Of a stretch of DNA of 64,000 bases, positions 53,295-61,569 are shown one piece after another. Under the pieces are notes generated by a model. That model saw only the letters and a list, made by a program, of their open reading frames with translations, was not told where the DNA came from and searched no databases. The stretch is from Neptuniibacter sp. 1_MG-2023 (GTDB lineage Bacteria > Pseudomonadota > Gammaproteobacteria > Pseudomonadales > Balneatricaceae). Position 1 is the stretch's first letter. Each line of letters starts with the position of its first letter. Made by a program: the position numbers and the translations under genes. The stretch is taken from contig NZ_JAUOQR010000005.1 in NCBI RefSeq assembly GCF_030547185.1, forward strand, positions 124,001 to 188,000, read 5' to 3'.

Positions 53295-54506
53295 TTGGCT
53301 TTCTCTGTTTTACTTGCAAGACAACCAATTCTTGATAAGGAGCTCAATACGATTGCGTACGAGCTATTATATAGAGACGCAAAAGGTATAGGTCCTCAAC
53401 TACCCTTTGATGGAACTCAAGCAACGGCAGAAGTTCTGTTAAACGCCTATAGCAGCATATTCCAAAATAACCGTGTTCAAGCTATTCCAGCGTTTATTAA
53501 TTTCAATGCAGAATGGATTTATAATGGAAACCTACCGGCCCTTAGGCCCGAAGCCTTAGTACTAGAAGTACTGGAAGACGTAGCAATCACTGATGAAATT
53601 ATCCACAGACTGCATACTCTTTCCGATAACGGCTACCGCATTGCTCTCGATGATTTTATCTATGATGAAAGCTGGGAACCTGCCTTAAAACTAGCGAAGA
53701 TAGTCAAGATTGATATTCAGCTTCTTTCACCTACTCAACTCATTCAGCATGTCACTGCGCTGAAAAAAAAGAAGGTGACTTTACTGGCCGAAAAAGTAGA
53801 AACCTATGAAGAGTTTCAATACTGTAAGGAACTTGGTTTTAAACTTTTCCAAGGCTATTTTTTCTGTCGCCCACAGCTCATCGAGGGACGTAAATTATCC
53901 TGTGATGACCTAATAACCCTTCAACTAATTGCAGAGTTAGAAAACGCTAAGGCGACACCTAAATCAATTGAAGCGATCATATGCAAAGATCCAGAATTTG
54001 TTTTAAAGTTATTAAAAATCGTTAACTCAGCCCGTTTTTCTCTATCGAGAAAGATCAATAATATCTCCGAAGCGATAATTGCATTAGGCATAGATGAACT
54101 AAAAAAATGGGCTCTGCTTATTAATACTACCCAGCATCCTCATGTCTCCAATGCATTAACCCAAGAGATACTGACTCGTGCACGCATGTGTGAACTCGCT
54201 GCGGCAAATTATGGTGCCGTAAATTCTAGTACTGCATTTTTAATAGGCATGCTTTCAGGTATGGATGCTATGTTAAATCTAGAGCTCAACGATATTATGG
54301 AGCAATTGCCCGTTTCCAAAGAGGTCTCAAACGCACTGCTTAAAGGATCGGGGACTCTAGGGCAGTTACTCAGTGATGTAAAAAACTATATGACTGGCGA
54401 ATGGGCTGTGCTTAACGATTCACATATTACCGATTCACTTGGCCATGCACAGGAAGAGAGTTTACGCTGGGTACAAGATATCCTACAAGAAATTAACTAT
54501 CGCTAA
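53295..54506 (+). CDS. EAL/HDOD domain signalling protein
   Basis: 403 residues. The N-terminal EAL domain (about 5-200; LARQPILDKELNTIAYELLYRDA) lacks catalytic residues (LEVLEDV instead of EAL-type ELL with acidic pair), so it probably senses rather than degrades cyclic-di-GMP. HDOD domain follows (about 205-400; VLKLLKIVNSARFSLSRKINNISEAI). Start is TTG with GAG upstream. The 3' end overlaps the lipoprotein gene by 4 bases in convergent orientation. Confidence 0.9.
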   Translation: MAFSVLLARQPILDKELNTIAYELLYRDAKGIGPQLPFDGTQATAEVLLNAYSSIFQNNRVQAIPAFINFNAEWIYNGNLPALRPEALVLEVLEDVAITDEIIHRLHTLSDNGYRIALDDFIYDESWEPALKLAKIVKIDIQLLSPTQLIQHVTALKKKKVTLLAEKVETYEEFQYCKELGFKLFQGYFFCRPQLIEGRKLSCDDLITLQLIAELENAKATPKSIEAIICKDPEFVLKLLKIVNSARFSLSRKINNISEAIIALGIDELKKWALLINTTQHPHVSNALTQEILTRARMCELAAANYGAVNSSTAFLIGMLSGMDAMLNLELNDIMEQLPVSKEVSNALLKGSGTLGQLLSDVKNYMTGEWAVLNDSHITDSLGHAQEESLRWVQDILQEINYR

Positions 54507-55213
54507 GACTCAAATCGATTAAGCTCAAAAGTAATACTGCCACCTTTGTAAATTTCTAAATCCATTGGTTCACTTCTCACTAACTTAACCAATCCAACTC
54601 CAGGTGCATACCACTCGGTCTGCGTAACGGTAATATCTTGATAACCTAAGCGTGGATCAGCGTAAAGACTAATAACACCTGAAGCTTCTACCTTAACGCA
54701 ATTCTCAAATCTACCTGCAGGCACAACCACACTGCTATTTAACGCGACAATTTCATAAGTGAGGCCAAATGCTTTTTTACTTGGGTCAGGTAGCGCTGAG
54801 CGCAGGCCATGTAAAGCATAAGAGCGAGTTTCTGCCACCCAACTACGTCCCACTTCTAAGTCCTCCTTATTAGGGAGAATTTTTATCTCTTTGTCATCAA
54901 ATCTAGGAGTTAGCTCTACTACTGTACGTTTTGCAATTCGATAGCTACCCGTATCATCTTGCAATACATAATAAACGGTCCCATCGCTAGTCCTACGCGC
55001 GAAAACAGGCATACCACTGTAATCCCCCTTCAGGTCGATAGGCCCTAAATTCGTGATACTAAATTGTCGCTTCTGTGTTGTGTCAGTTAAATCTTCAAAA
55101 ACGCTGTAATGCCACTCGACACCTTTATTGACGGGGAAATAATCATTTTCAGAAATATCCCCCTGACACCCCACTATAATGACTGACATTAAGAGAATAC
55201 AAATAAAGCGCAT
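54503..55213 (-). CDS. Lipoprotein, fourth gene of the ExbB/ExbD-like module
   Basis: 236 residues with lipobox IIVGC (Cys near 16) and an extracellular beta-rich body (PVNKGVEWHYSVFED, YYVLQDDTGSYRI, VVPAGRFENCVKVEA, QTEWYAPGVGLVKLVR). It looks like an outer-membrane or inner-membrane lipoprotein with no named family that I recognise. Start ATG 55213 (CGGAG upstream) is 1 base past the preceding gene's stop, so it is co-translated with the module. Confidence 0.72.
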   Translation of the reverse strand: MRFICILLMSVIIVGCQGDISENDYFPVNKGVEWHYSVFEDLTDTTQKRQFSITNLGPIDLKGDYSGMPVFARRTSDGTVYYVLQDDTGSYRIAKRTVVELTPRFDDKEIKILPNKEDLEVGRSWVAETRSYALHGLRSALPDPSKKAFGLTYEIVALNSSVVVPAGRFENCVKVEASGVISLYADPRLGYQDITVTQTEWYAPGVGLVKLVRSEPMDLEIYKGGSITFELNRFES

Positions 55214-55214
55214 A

Positions 55215-55730
55215 TTACTTCTCCGGTAACGCGGGGTCTGGAAGCTTAACAAACTGTAAACCTAGATATTTCTGCCCTGCTCTATTTTTTTGTTTAGCGC
55301 CTTTTTCAATGGCTTGATTAGGGTTCAGTTCACCTAATTGTAGATTTCCATTATTTATTTCTCGAATTGCTGTTTCTAATTTACCATGCAAACCTAAATC
55401 ATAATCCAGCTGAAAAGCTCTTGGCTCCTCTGATAACTGATGATCAACCGTGGATGTTAACCACATATAAATACGACCTTCACTACCCATTTCTTTGTCT
55501 GGCTCTTCAACCACGGCATAATGTAATAGAAACCTTTCAGGTAAAGCGGTCTTGCTTGGCCAGCCCTGTGTCTCTTTCCAGCCCTGATAACTTAAGCTAT
55601 AGAAGCCTATAGCTAAAATGATTAATAATGCTTTTACACCCCAAAAAATCCTGCTATAGATCAGCGAAAGCAGCACTAATGCAGTAAAAAAAACATAAGC
55701 TAAGGTTAAACCAAATAGCACTTCATTCAT
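55215..55730 (-). CDS. Membrane-anchored protein, third gene of the ExbB/ExbD-like module
   Basis: 171 residues: two N-terminal membrane segments (about 7-26 and 31-49), then a periplasmic domain. No family is recognised. Start overlaps the preceding gene's stop by 4 bases (ATGA), which shows translational coupling. Probably works with the ExbB-like channel complex, by position. Confidence 0.72.
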   Translation of the reverse strand: MNEVLFGLTLAYVFFTALVLLSLIYSRIFWGVKALLIILAIGFYSLSYQGWKETQGWPSKTALPERFLLHYAVVEEPDKEMGSEGRIYMWLTSTVDHQLSEEPRAFQLDYDLGLHGKLETAIREINNGNLQLGELNPNQAIEKGAKQKNRAGQKYLGLQFVKLPDPALPEK

Positions 55731-56335
55731 TTATCAATCGCCTTTACTAAACTTTTCTGTAACTGATTTATATTAGTAACTTGCCCTGCAGCAGTAAGTG
55801 AAAATCGCACGACCGTCTTCTCATCGCCTTCCTCTGCTAACACTGTTGTCTGATAATAAAGGACTTTCATCACCGGATTCACTTCAGCTAAATACACAGT
55901 CACTGGAACCTTTTTCTTTGTTTCACTCTTGAAATAATGGACATTAATAACAAACTCTCCCGAAGGACGTCCTCTAATCGTTAACACCTCTTGATTAAGC
56001 GGATTAATAATCTCTTTACCATTCACAACTTGTGTATCATTCGCCAACCCCCGATCATCACGATCAAGGTGCATTAACCCATCCTGAGCTTTTTTGTACC
56101 AAACTTTCGTTCCTTCAGGCCCTGTTGCCCATACATCAATGTCATTTGGATCTCCATCAGGCCAACTCACTGTAATAATAAATTCGGCTTTTGGATCAAT
56201 AATGCCCGATTTAGCCGGAGGGTTTAAAAGCAATAAAGCGATCAGAAAAAGAAAAGTAAACGTTAATAAAACGTTAAAAAGAAGATCCGTGAAGGGATCT
56301 ATATCAAAATTACTTTTGCGCTGAAAGAGGGACAC
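55727..56335 (-). CDS. ExbD/TolR-like membrane protein with unusual periplasmic domain
   Basis: 202 residues. One N-terminal membrane segment, IDPFTDLLFNVLLTFTFLFL, carries the Asp (DPFTD) that in ExbD and TolR conducts protons. The periplasmic part is not the ExbD fold: it has WPDGDPNDIDVWATGPEGTK, LMHLDRDDRGL and a beta-sandwich-like C-terminal half (RPSGEFVINVHYF). I chose the GTG at 56335 because a good AGGTGAAGG lies just upstream; an ATG at 56353 has no ribosome site. Overlaps the channel gene by 26 bases. Confidence 0.8.
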   Translation of the reverse strand: MSLFQRKSNFDIDPFTDLLFNVLLTFTFLFLIALLLLNPPAKSGIIDPKAEFIITVSWPDGDPNDIDVWATGPEGTKVWYKKAQDGLMHLDRDDRGLANDTQVVNGKEIINPLNQEVLTIRGRPSGEFVINVHYFKSETKKKVPVTVYLAEVNPVMKVLYYQTTVLAEEGDEKTVVRFSLTAAGQVTNINQLQKSLVKAIDK

Positions 56336-57035
56336 CGCCTTCACCTCTATCATCTACAAGCAAGTCGGCAGTGGATAAACTAAAATCAATCGCCTCTAAC
56401 AAAAGCCTATCCGCACAACGGTCAACCAATAACAACTGAATACCTAAAGACATACTCGCAATTAATCCAACCATCGTTGTGTTCATTGCGACCCCCATCC
56501 CCTGGGTCATCTGCTGCATTAACTCTTTTATATCAGAGATATCCAATTGTTCGAACGCAGAGATTGAGCTAAGCATCAAAACAAAACCAACAACGGTGCC
56601 CAATAACCCCAATTTAATAACAACCCCAGCCATAAACCAGCCAACTTGATGGGTTCCCCGCAAGGATTCAGCTAATACTTCCGTTGCTAATGTTTTATCA
56701 GGTTCGGAATGACTATTTAGCACTTTGCCCAAAAAGCCTTTAATGACTGACCGTCCCTCGAGTGAATCTTCCGATAAGAGCCTTAGATCATCTAGACTCA
56801 ATTTTTTAATCTTAAATAGCATTAATGACTGTGAAGCAATAAACCAGCTACGGTAACCACAATGAACAGAAACGACGATGAACAGGATAAAAATTAGTGA
56901 ACTAATTCTCGTAATATCTTGCGCAAAAATAGTGTGGAACAGATGCAGATCCCAACTTAGGAAAAGAAAGAATACAATCAGGCCCGCTAACAAGAGCCAA
57001 TATAAAAACGTTGTATAGGTATATTGAGTAGACAT
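56310..57035 (-). CDS. MotA/TolQ/ExbB family proton channel
   Basis: 241 residues with three or four membrane segments: about 10-28 and 40-60, then the conserved channel block (LIKLGLLGTVVGFVLMLSSI near 140 and GMGVAMNTTMVGLIASMSLG near 190) shared by ExbB, TolQ and MotA. It should form the ion-conducting ring that energises the ExbD-like partner. ATG 57035 is used (AGGA upstream). First gene of the four-gene module; no TonB, Tol or OmpA-type gene is adjacent. Confidence 0.88.
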   Translation of the reverse strand: MSTQYTYTTFLYWLLLAGLIVFFLFLSWDLHLFHTIFAQDITRISSLIFILFIVVSVHCGYRSWFIASQSLMLFKIKKLSLDDLRLLSEDSLEGRSVIKGFLGKVLNSHSEPDKTLATEVLAESLRGTHQVGWFMAGVVIKLGLLGTVVGFVLMLSSISAFEQLDISDIKELMQQMTQGMGVAMNTTMVGLIASMSLGIQLLLVDRCADRLLLEAIDFSLSTADLLVDDRGEGGVPLSAQK

Positions 57036-57382
57036 CACTTTCCTATGCTTATCTTGCATTACAACTTCAGACTATAAAGGAGCCTGATAGAGAAACAACT
57101 AGAAGCACAAGAAAAAGAGACCAAAGAATAGATTAAGGCAAGCACAAAGTAGCAAGACTCCTACAAGGTAATTCAGGCACTTTTATTATAAATAATAAGA
57201 CGGGAGCTATTGACTATGATGAAACACAAGATTTATTAAATCTAGATTACAGTAATCAACCTACTGAAAAATAAGGTTTTTAAAAGCTGTTCCTTTTTCA
57301 AGCAATAGGTTGAAATAGCGCTATTTGTGGGTGCTCAGCATGTTAACCAATTATTACTAACAAGTTTATCCACAGAGTTTGT

Positions 57383-57416
57383 TGATAACAAAATTGACTC
57401 AATAATTTTGTTATCA
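57383..57416. repeat. Perfect 13-bp inverted repeat
   Basis: TGATAACAAAATT (57383-57395) and AATTTTGTTATCA (57404-57416) flank GACTCAAT. Arm length and central spacing suit a dimeric regulator operator. Confidence 0.55.
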
Positions 57417-57428
57417 CTGAACAGAAGA

Positions 57429-57471
57429 CTAGCTATCTATCACTGATAATTCAGGCAGTGAATATAGCTAG
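57429..57471. repeat. Near-perfect 43-bp inverted repeat
   Basis: CTAGCTAT (57429-57436) pairs with ATAGCTAG (57464-57471) and inner TCACTG (57440-57445) with CAGTGA (57456-57461), loop ATAATTCAGG. Confidence 0.5.
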
Positions 57472-57532
57472 GTAAATCAGCAGCAAGGAAAAGAGCACTA
57501 CAAAATACCCTAAATTCCACACTCGCCAAACA

Positions 57533-58027
57533 CTATTTATTCTCGTTAACCGATTCAAGCGTAGAAACTAAGTCTTTAAAGGCTTCACGGTTAGAATCAT
57601 TTAACCCCATCAGAATTTGATGCGCTGAGATTATTCGCTCTTTCATCTCATCCACAGACTCTTGCACAAAAGGAAGCTCTTTCAAGTCCTTAATACTGGT
57701 GGGAAGTTCTTCAAGTAATATAAAAATATGATCAAAGCCCATTGTATACAAAATACTAGTAATATCAGGGTTTGTAGAGACTAGTGTAGGCTTACCAAGA
57801 TTAGCATCACTCGCTTTAATAGATAACTTTGCAATAAGGCCTAATGAGGTGCTATCAATACCCTCAGCCTGAGTCAGATCGATTAAAATATTAGACACAG
57901 ATGCTTTAGCTAGAGCGTCATTTATATGACAATCCAACGAAGTACAGAGCGTTAAGCGTACATCACCTACAAACTTTAAAACAAAGCTGCCATCAACCAA
58001 CGCCGAATAAATTGAACCTTCTTGCAT
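57533..58027 (-). CDS. STAS domain anti-anti-sigma-like protein
   Basis: 164 residues. The STAS domain spans about 5-105; the phospho-acceptor Ser is in IDSTSLGLIAKLS near 58. A helical C-terminal tail (FVQESVDEMKERIISAHQIL) is extra. It is the substrate-like partner of the phosphatase gene 3 bases upstream; the pair resembles HsbA and its PP2C phosphatase of Pseudomonas, which switches an anti-sigma factor. No anti-sigma or kinase gene is nearby. Confidence 0.85.
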   Translation of the reverse strand: MQEGSIYSALVDGSFVLKFVGDVRLTLCTSLDCHINDALAKASVSNILIDLTQAEGIDSTSLGLIAKLSIKASDANLGKPTLVSTNPDITSILYTMGFDHIFILLEELPTSIKDLKELPFVQESVDEMKERIISAHQILMGLNDSNREAFKDLVSTLESVNENK

Positions 58028-58030
58028 TAT

Positions 58031-59200
58031 TTACTGCCTGCAAACTGTCATTATTGCAATATCATCAGGTGCATCATTTATAATATTAGGAAGCAATGCT
58101 TCCTTAATTACATCTGGGCCAGCACCATTCGCCGCAATTACAACATCAATAAGTCTCTGCTCTTTAGCACTCATATTCCCTTCAGGTAACATCTCTAAAA
58201 TGCCATCCGAGAACAATGTAATTTCAAACTCATCTAACAACTGTAACTTTCGCTCATCAAATAAAGGTTCAGGAAAAAGCCCTACCGGCATTCCCCGCCC
58301 TTCTAGAAAGCGTGTACCAACTGCATCAGTCAAAATAGGCATAGGATGATGCCCACCTACAGCATAGGTCAAACTGGCCTCTTTGCTATCAAAAAGACCG
58401 ATAAAAATACTTAAATGTTTTCCTAATCCAGTGTCCAACAACTCCGAATTGATACGGTAAAGCGTATTCACCGGCGATAAAATATCGAAACTTGAAGAGC
58501 GGTTATAATTCCTGACCAATCGGTTAGTCATGTTTTTTAACAGCACTGTAACTAAGGCAGATGAAGCACCATGCCCTGATACATCAGCTAGATAAAACAT
58601 CGTTTTATCAGCGTCAATGGGGACCACATCAACAAAATCGCCACTTAAATACAATGAAGGAATTAATAAGTAACGAGCCAACAACCCTCCAACATTCAGC
58701 TCCTTATCAGGCAGCATATTCTGTTGTATTTGCAACGCTGCTTGCTGATCAATTTGAAGTTCACTGAGGCTCTTTTCTAACTCGTTTCGATAATGAAGCT
58801 TCTTCTCAATTAAATCAGCAAGAAGTAAAAGCTTAGAAATAGAATCAGAAAAATCCGCACTCTTTTCAGCTATCTCGCTTTGAATAAAAACATCATTAGC
58901 CCCTTTTCGTAGTGCCAATAAAACCTGGTCACACTTAGCTTCCGGCATCAATACAAGTATAGGCTTAGGGGAATGGAGTTCAGCTAGGGAGGCAATATCG
59001 TCAACAGTGAAGGTTTCACTTAAACCCGCGATTATTAGTGAAAAGTCATGCTCATTGAGCAACTCTTTAGCATAATCACAATTATAAGCAGTTGAAACTT
59101 TTACCGGACGAAGTTCTATATGACTACAGGCATCAACAATCGAATCAATGGCTTCCGCAACATGATCAACTAATAAAATAGTTTGGTAAGTGTCTCTCAT
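58031..59200 (-). CDS. SpoIIE-type phosphatase with degenerate receiver domain
   Basis: 389 residues. The N-terminal receiver-like domain (about 5-125) lacks the phospho-acceptor Asp: the site reads SLIIAGLSE, so it is not phosphorylated in the normal way. A coiled coil (about 130-165) leads to a PP2C/SpoIIE phosphatase domain with LADVSGHGASSALV near 210, GGHHPMPI near 285 and DGILEMLPEGN near 335. It should dephosphorylate the STAS protein encoded next. Probably controls surface or motility signalling; target unknown. Confidence 0.9.
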   Translation of the reverse strand: MRDTYQTILLVDHVAEAIDSIVDACSHIELRPVKVSTAYNCDYAKELLNEHDFSLIIAGLSETFTVDDIASLAELHSPKPILVLMPEAKCDQVLLALRKGANDVFIQSEIAEKSADFSDSISKLLLLADLIEKKLHYRNELEKSLSELQIDQQAALQIQQNMLPDKELNVGGLLARYLLIPSLYLSGDFVDVVPIDADKTMFYLADVSGHGASSALVTVLLKNMTNRLVRNYNRSSSFDILSPVNTLYRINSELLDTGLGKHLSIFIGLFDSKEASLTYAVGGHHPMPILTDAVGTRFLEGRGMPVGLFPEPLFDERKLQLLDEFEITLFSDGILEMLPEGNMSAKEQRLIDVVIAANGAGPDVIKEALLPNIINDAPDDIAIMTVCRQ

Positions 59201-59301
59201 AACCTAGCCCTATTAAATAGGCGAAGATCTATGAGACAACAGAGTAGATGCTGCTGCCTTAACATACAATGAAAATTTATAAGTAACATTGCGTAAAAAT
59301 T

Positions 59302-59335
59302 CAAAAACCCCAGCCTAAAATGTAAAGCTGGGGTT
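59302..59335 (-). terminator. Intrinsic terminator of mlaA
   Basis: AACCCCAGC and GCTGGGGTT (59306-59314, 59327-59335) form a 9-bp stem followed by TTTTT on the minus strand. Confidence 0.88.
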
Positions 59336-59345
59336 ATGATTAACA

Positions 59346-60047
59346 CTAGAAATTACTTTCATCATAATTTTCGCCATCGCCATCTACGATGGAAAAGGCT
59401 CGTTTCTGAAGATAGGCATCACGAACAAAGGTATATTTATCACCAGAGATCAGTTTTTCGGCTTCAAGTAATTCGGCGCGATCATTAATAATCCGCGTCG
59501 CATACATCGCATTACGAGCACCGTTATCATCTAACTGGCGTACAGGATCAACAAGATAATCAGGCACCCTGCCAATACCATCACGCACAGTTGTTGGGCC
59601 AAAGAAAGGCAAGACCAAATAAGGACCGCTTTCTACTCCCCAGTACCCAAAGGTCTGCCCAAAGTCTTCATCGTGCTTTTCAATACCCATTGGTGTAGCA
59701 ACATCAATTAGACCGGCCAAACCAAAAGTAGAATTAAATGCGATACGAGCAAAATCTTGTGTCGCATTGCTGAACTTACCTTGCAGCAAGTTATTCAACA
59801 AAGTTCCGACATCAGATAAGTTTCCGAAAAAGTTACTAACACCCGTTTCAGCAATATCAGGCATAATTGCTTTGTAACCTTGAGAAACTGGCTTTAGTGC
59901 ATAAGTATCTAAACCGTCATTAAAGCTAAACATCGCTCGGTTGAAACCTTCCCATGGATCAACTTCAACGTCAGCAGCAACAGAAGGCTGACTTAACATG
60001 ATTGATACTGCACCAGCAACCAACAAACTACGTAATTTGGCTTTCAT
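59346..60047 (-). CDS. mlaA: MlaA/VacJ family outer-membrane lipid transport protein
   Basis: 233 residues. Removes mislocalised phospholipid from the outer leaflet and passes it to MlaC. Signature: DPWEGFNRAMFSFND, TQDFARIAFNSTFGLAGL, DFGQTFGYWGVESGPYLVLP. A signal peptide is present (MKAKLRSLLVAGAVSIMLSQ) but there is no lipobox cysteine: the cleavage region reads SVAADVEVD. Normal MlaA is a lipoprotein, so this form is either soluble periplasmic or held by a porin partner. ATG 60047 (AAGGGA upstream). Confidence 0.93.
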   Translation of the reverse strand: MKAKLRSLLVAGAVSIMLSQPSVAADVEVDPWEGFNRAMFSFNDGLDTYALKPVSQGYKAIMPDIAETGVSNFFGNLSDVGTLLNNLLQGKFSNATQDFARIAFNSTFGLAGLIDVATPMGIEKHDEDFGQTFGYWGVESGPYLVLPFFGPTTVRDGIGRVPDYLVDPVRQLDDNGARNAMYATRIINDRAELLEAEKLISGDKYTFVRDAYLQKRAFSIVDGDGENYDESNF

Positions 60048-60171
60048 CCAGTTTCCCTTAAATTTGCTCACAATATTGAAGCTCTATTTTAGCTGAGTTA
60101 AGTAGATATGAAAAACAGGAAACGCGCTTATTTTCAAAAACAGCACAAAAGTAGTGATTATTTATAACGAA

Positions 60172-60197
60172 AAAAGGCTTCCCGAAGGAAGCCTTTT
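60172..60197 (-). terminator. Intrinsic terminator of the porin gene
   Basis: AAAAGGCTTCC and GGAAGCCTTTT (60172-60182, 60187-60197) form a perfect 11-bp stem with a 4-base loop; reads in both directions. Confidence 0.88.
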
Positions 60198-60223
60198 CTA
60201 AATTTCCGTAAGGAAATGTCGAC

Positions 60224-61198
60224 TTAGAAGTCTAGACGGTAACCGATCTGCGCTTTATCACCGAAAGATGCATCATCGCTATCGTTATCGATGTATTCAG
60301 CAAATACACGGCCGTTACCCATAACGCGAGTAACACCTAGACCCCACTGATCAAGATCAGTAGTTAGGCTGTTGTCATCAAAAGTAGCGTAACGAGCGTA
60401 TACAGATGTAGTACCTACAGTGTATTTACCCATCAAGTGAGTCGCATCTTGCTCTAGTGATGTACCAGTGTCTTTCTCACCATCTTCGTGAGTTAGCGCT
60501 ACTGCAAATGGACCAGATTTGTAAGAAACAGCAAGACCCCAAACATCAGTATCTTCAACACCGCTCTCAACACTTGCAACAGAACCAGAGATTGTTAAAC
60601 CGTTAACTGTATAGGTTGCAGCAACGTTGTAACCATCAACAGTATCATCAAGCGTACCATCTGAATCTGAACCACTAGATGCGAATACACCACCAGCAAT
60701 AATTGTTAGACCAGAGATGTTTGGTGAGTAGTAAGCAATCGAGTTATCAACACGTTTGAAGTCTACTGCACCGTTAAGGGTTCTAGCTGCAACGTAGAAA
60801 CGTTCACCATAACCGTTAGCACCCGGATTAAATACGCCTACTGGCGCATTGATCAATAGGTAGTGAGGGTGGTACTGACGACCTGCTAGCACTTTACCCC
60901 AATCGCCTTTAGCACCGATGTAAGCCAAACGTTTACCAAAGATACCAGAGCTATATGCCCCAGAATCCGCTGTAGAAACGTTTGCTTCCCAATGGAAAAG
61001 ACCCGTAGTATTTTCTAAGCCTAGATCAACATCGCCTTTAATACCAATGCGAGAAGACTGGTCAACAAGATCTAGATCAGAATCTTCTGCCTGCTCCAAA
61101 CCAATACGGAAAGATCCGTATAGCGTAGCATCAGCCTGTGCGATCATTGGTGCAGTCATAGCGCCAGCTACAGCTAGTGCAATCAGTGACTTTTTCAT
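60224..61198 (-). CDS. General porin (Gram-negative porin family)
   Basis: 324 residues: signal peptide (MKKSLIALAVAGAMTAPMIAQA), then a 16-stranded type beta-barrel (ADATLYGSFRIGLEQ, SSRIGIKGDVDLGLENTTG, ISGLTIIAGGVFA) ending in the aromatic C-terminal IGYRLDF, the assembly signal. Trimeric porin for small hydrophilic solutes. ATG 61198 chosen (GGGGA upstream). Long upstream region with an inverted repeat. Resembles Alteromonas/Oceanospirillales porins. Single gene with terminator. Confidence 0.93.
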   Translation of the reverse strand: MKKSLIALAVAGAMTAPMIAQADATLYGSFRIGLEQAEDSDLDLVDQSSRIGIKGDVDLGLENTTGLFHWEANVSTADSGAYSSGIFGKRLAYIGAKGDWGKVLAGRQYHPHYLLINAPVGVFNPGANGYGERFYVAARTLNGAVDFKRVDNSIAYYSPNISGLTIIAGGVFASSGSDSDGTLDDTVDGYNVAATYTVNGLTISGSVASVESGVEDTDVWGLAVSYKSGPFAVALTHEDGEKDTGTSLEQDATHLMGKYTVGTTSVYARYATFDDNSLTTDLDQWGLGVTRVMGNGRVFAEYIDNDSDDASFGDKAQIGYRLDF

Positions 61199-61569
61199 CA
61201 ACATTTCCCCTTCAATATATTCAACATACTAGTAGTGAACTTTTAATTTTTTCTTATCGCAGCGCGCTCTAGGCGCACTTACTATATGAAAATACTACAA
61301 AAGAAAAACTTTTCAAACTAATGAATAAGTTTTTCTTATAATTTTTTAGTCGGCGAGACTACTAATAACTTTAATTCTCGCTTTATTCACCGTTTCTGCC
61401 TGTGATAACAGAGCTAATAAACTCTCTTATAACAACACGTTAAGCAGGTGATTATAAATAAATTTCGCGCATTACATCATACCCCTCGAGCATGTGCAAC
61501 CTTTGACTACATAATACATCTAAATACAGGCCCGACAAAAGTAGTACTTCCTTTATCCCTTGACCTATA
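61199..61569. other. Porin leader region
   Basis: About 370 bases before the porin gene with no other gene. It contains a perfect 11-bp inverted repeat at 61301-61337 (listed below); the porin promoter should be near there. Nothing else is recognised. Confidence 0.5.
61301..61337. repeat. Perfect 11-bp inverted repeat in the porin upstream region
   Basis: AAGAAAAACTT (61301-61311) and AAGTTTTTCTT (61327-61337) with a 15-base spacer, about 100-140 bases before the porin start. Possible operator or mRNA structure. Confidence 0.5.

Larger units (their letters stand above)
57036..57532. other. Gene-free region with inverted repeats upstream of the channel module
   Basis: About 500 bases between the STAS gene and the channel gene. 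It contains a perfect 13-bp inverted repeat (57383-57416), a larger near-perfect repeat (57429-57471), and one DnaA-box-like TTATCCACA (57366-57374). No gene is supported. Function is unknown. Confidence 0.6.

Noticed and set aside
57366-57374. TTATCCACA as a replication origin signal
   Set aside because: Only one DnaA box; no cluster, no DnaA or other replication genes, and no AT-rich unwinding element.
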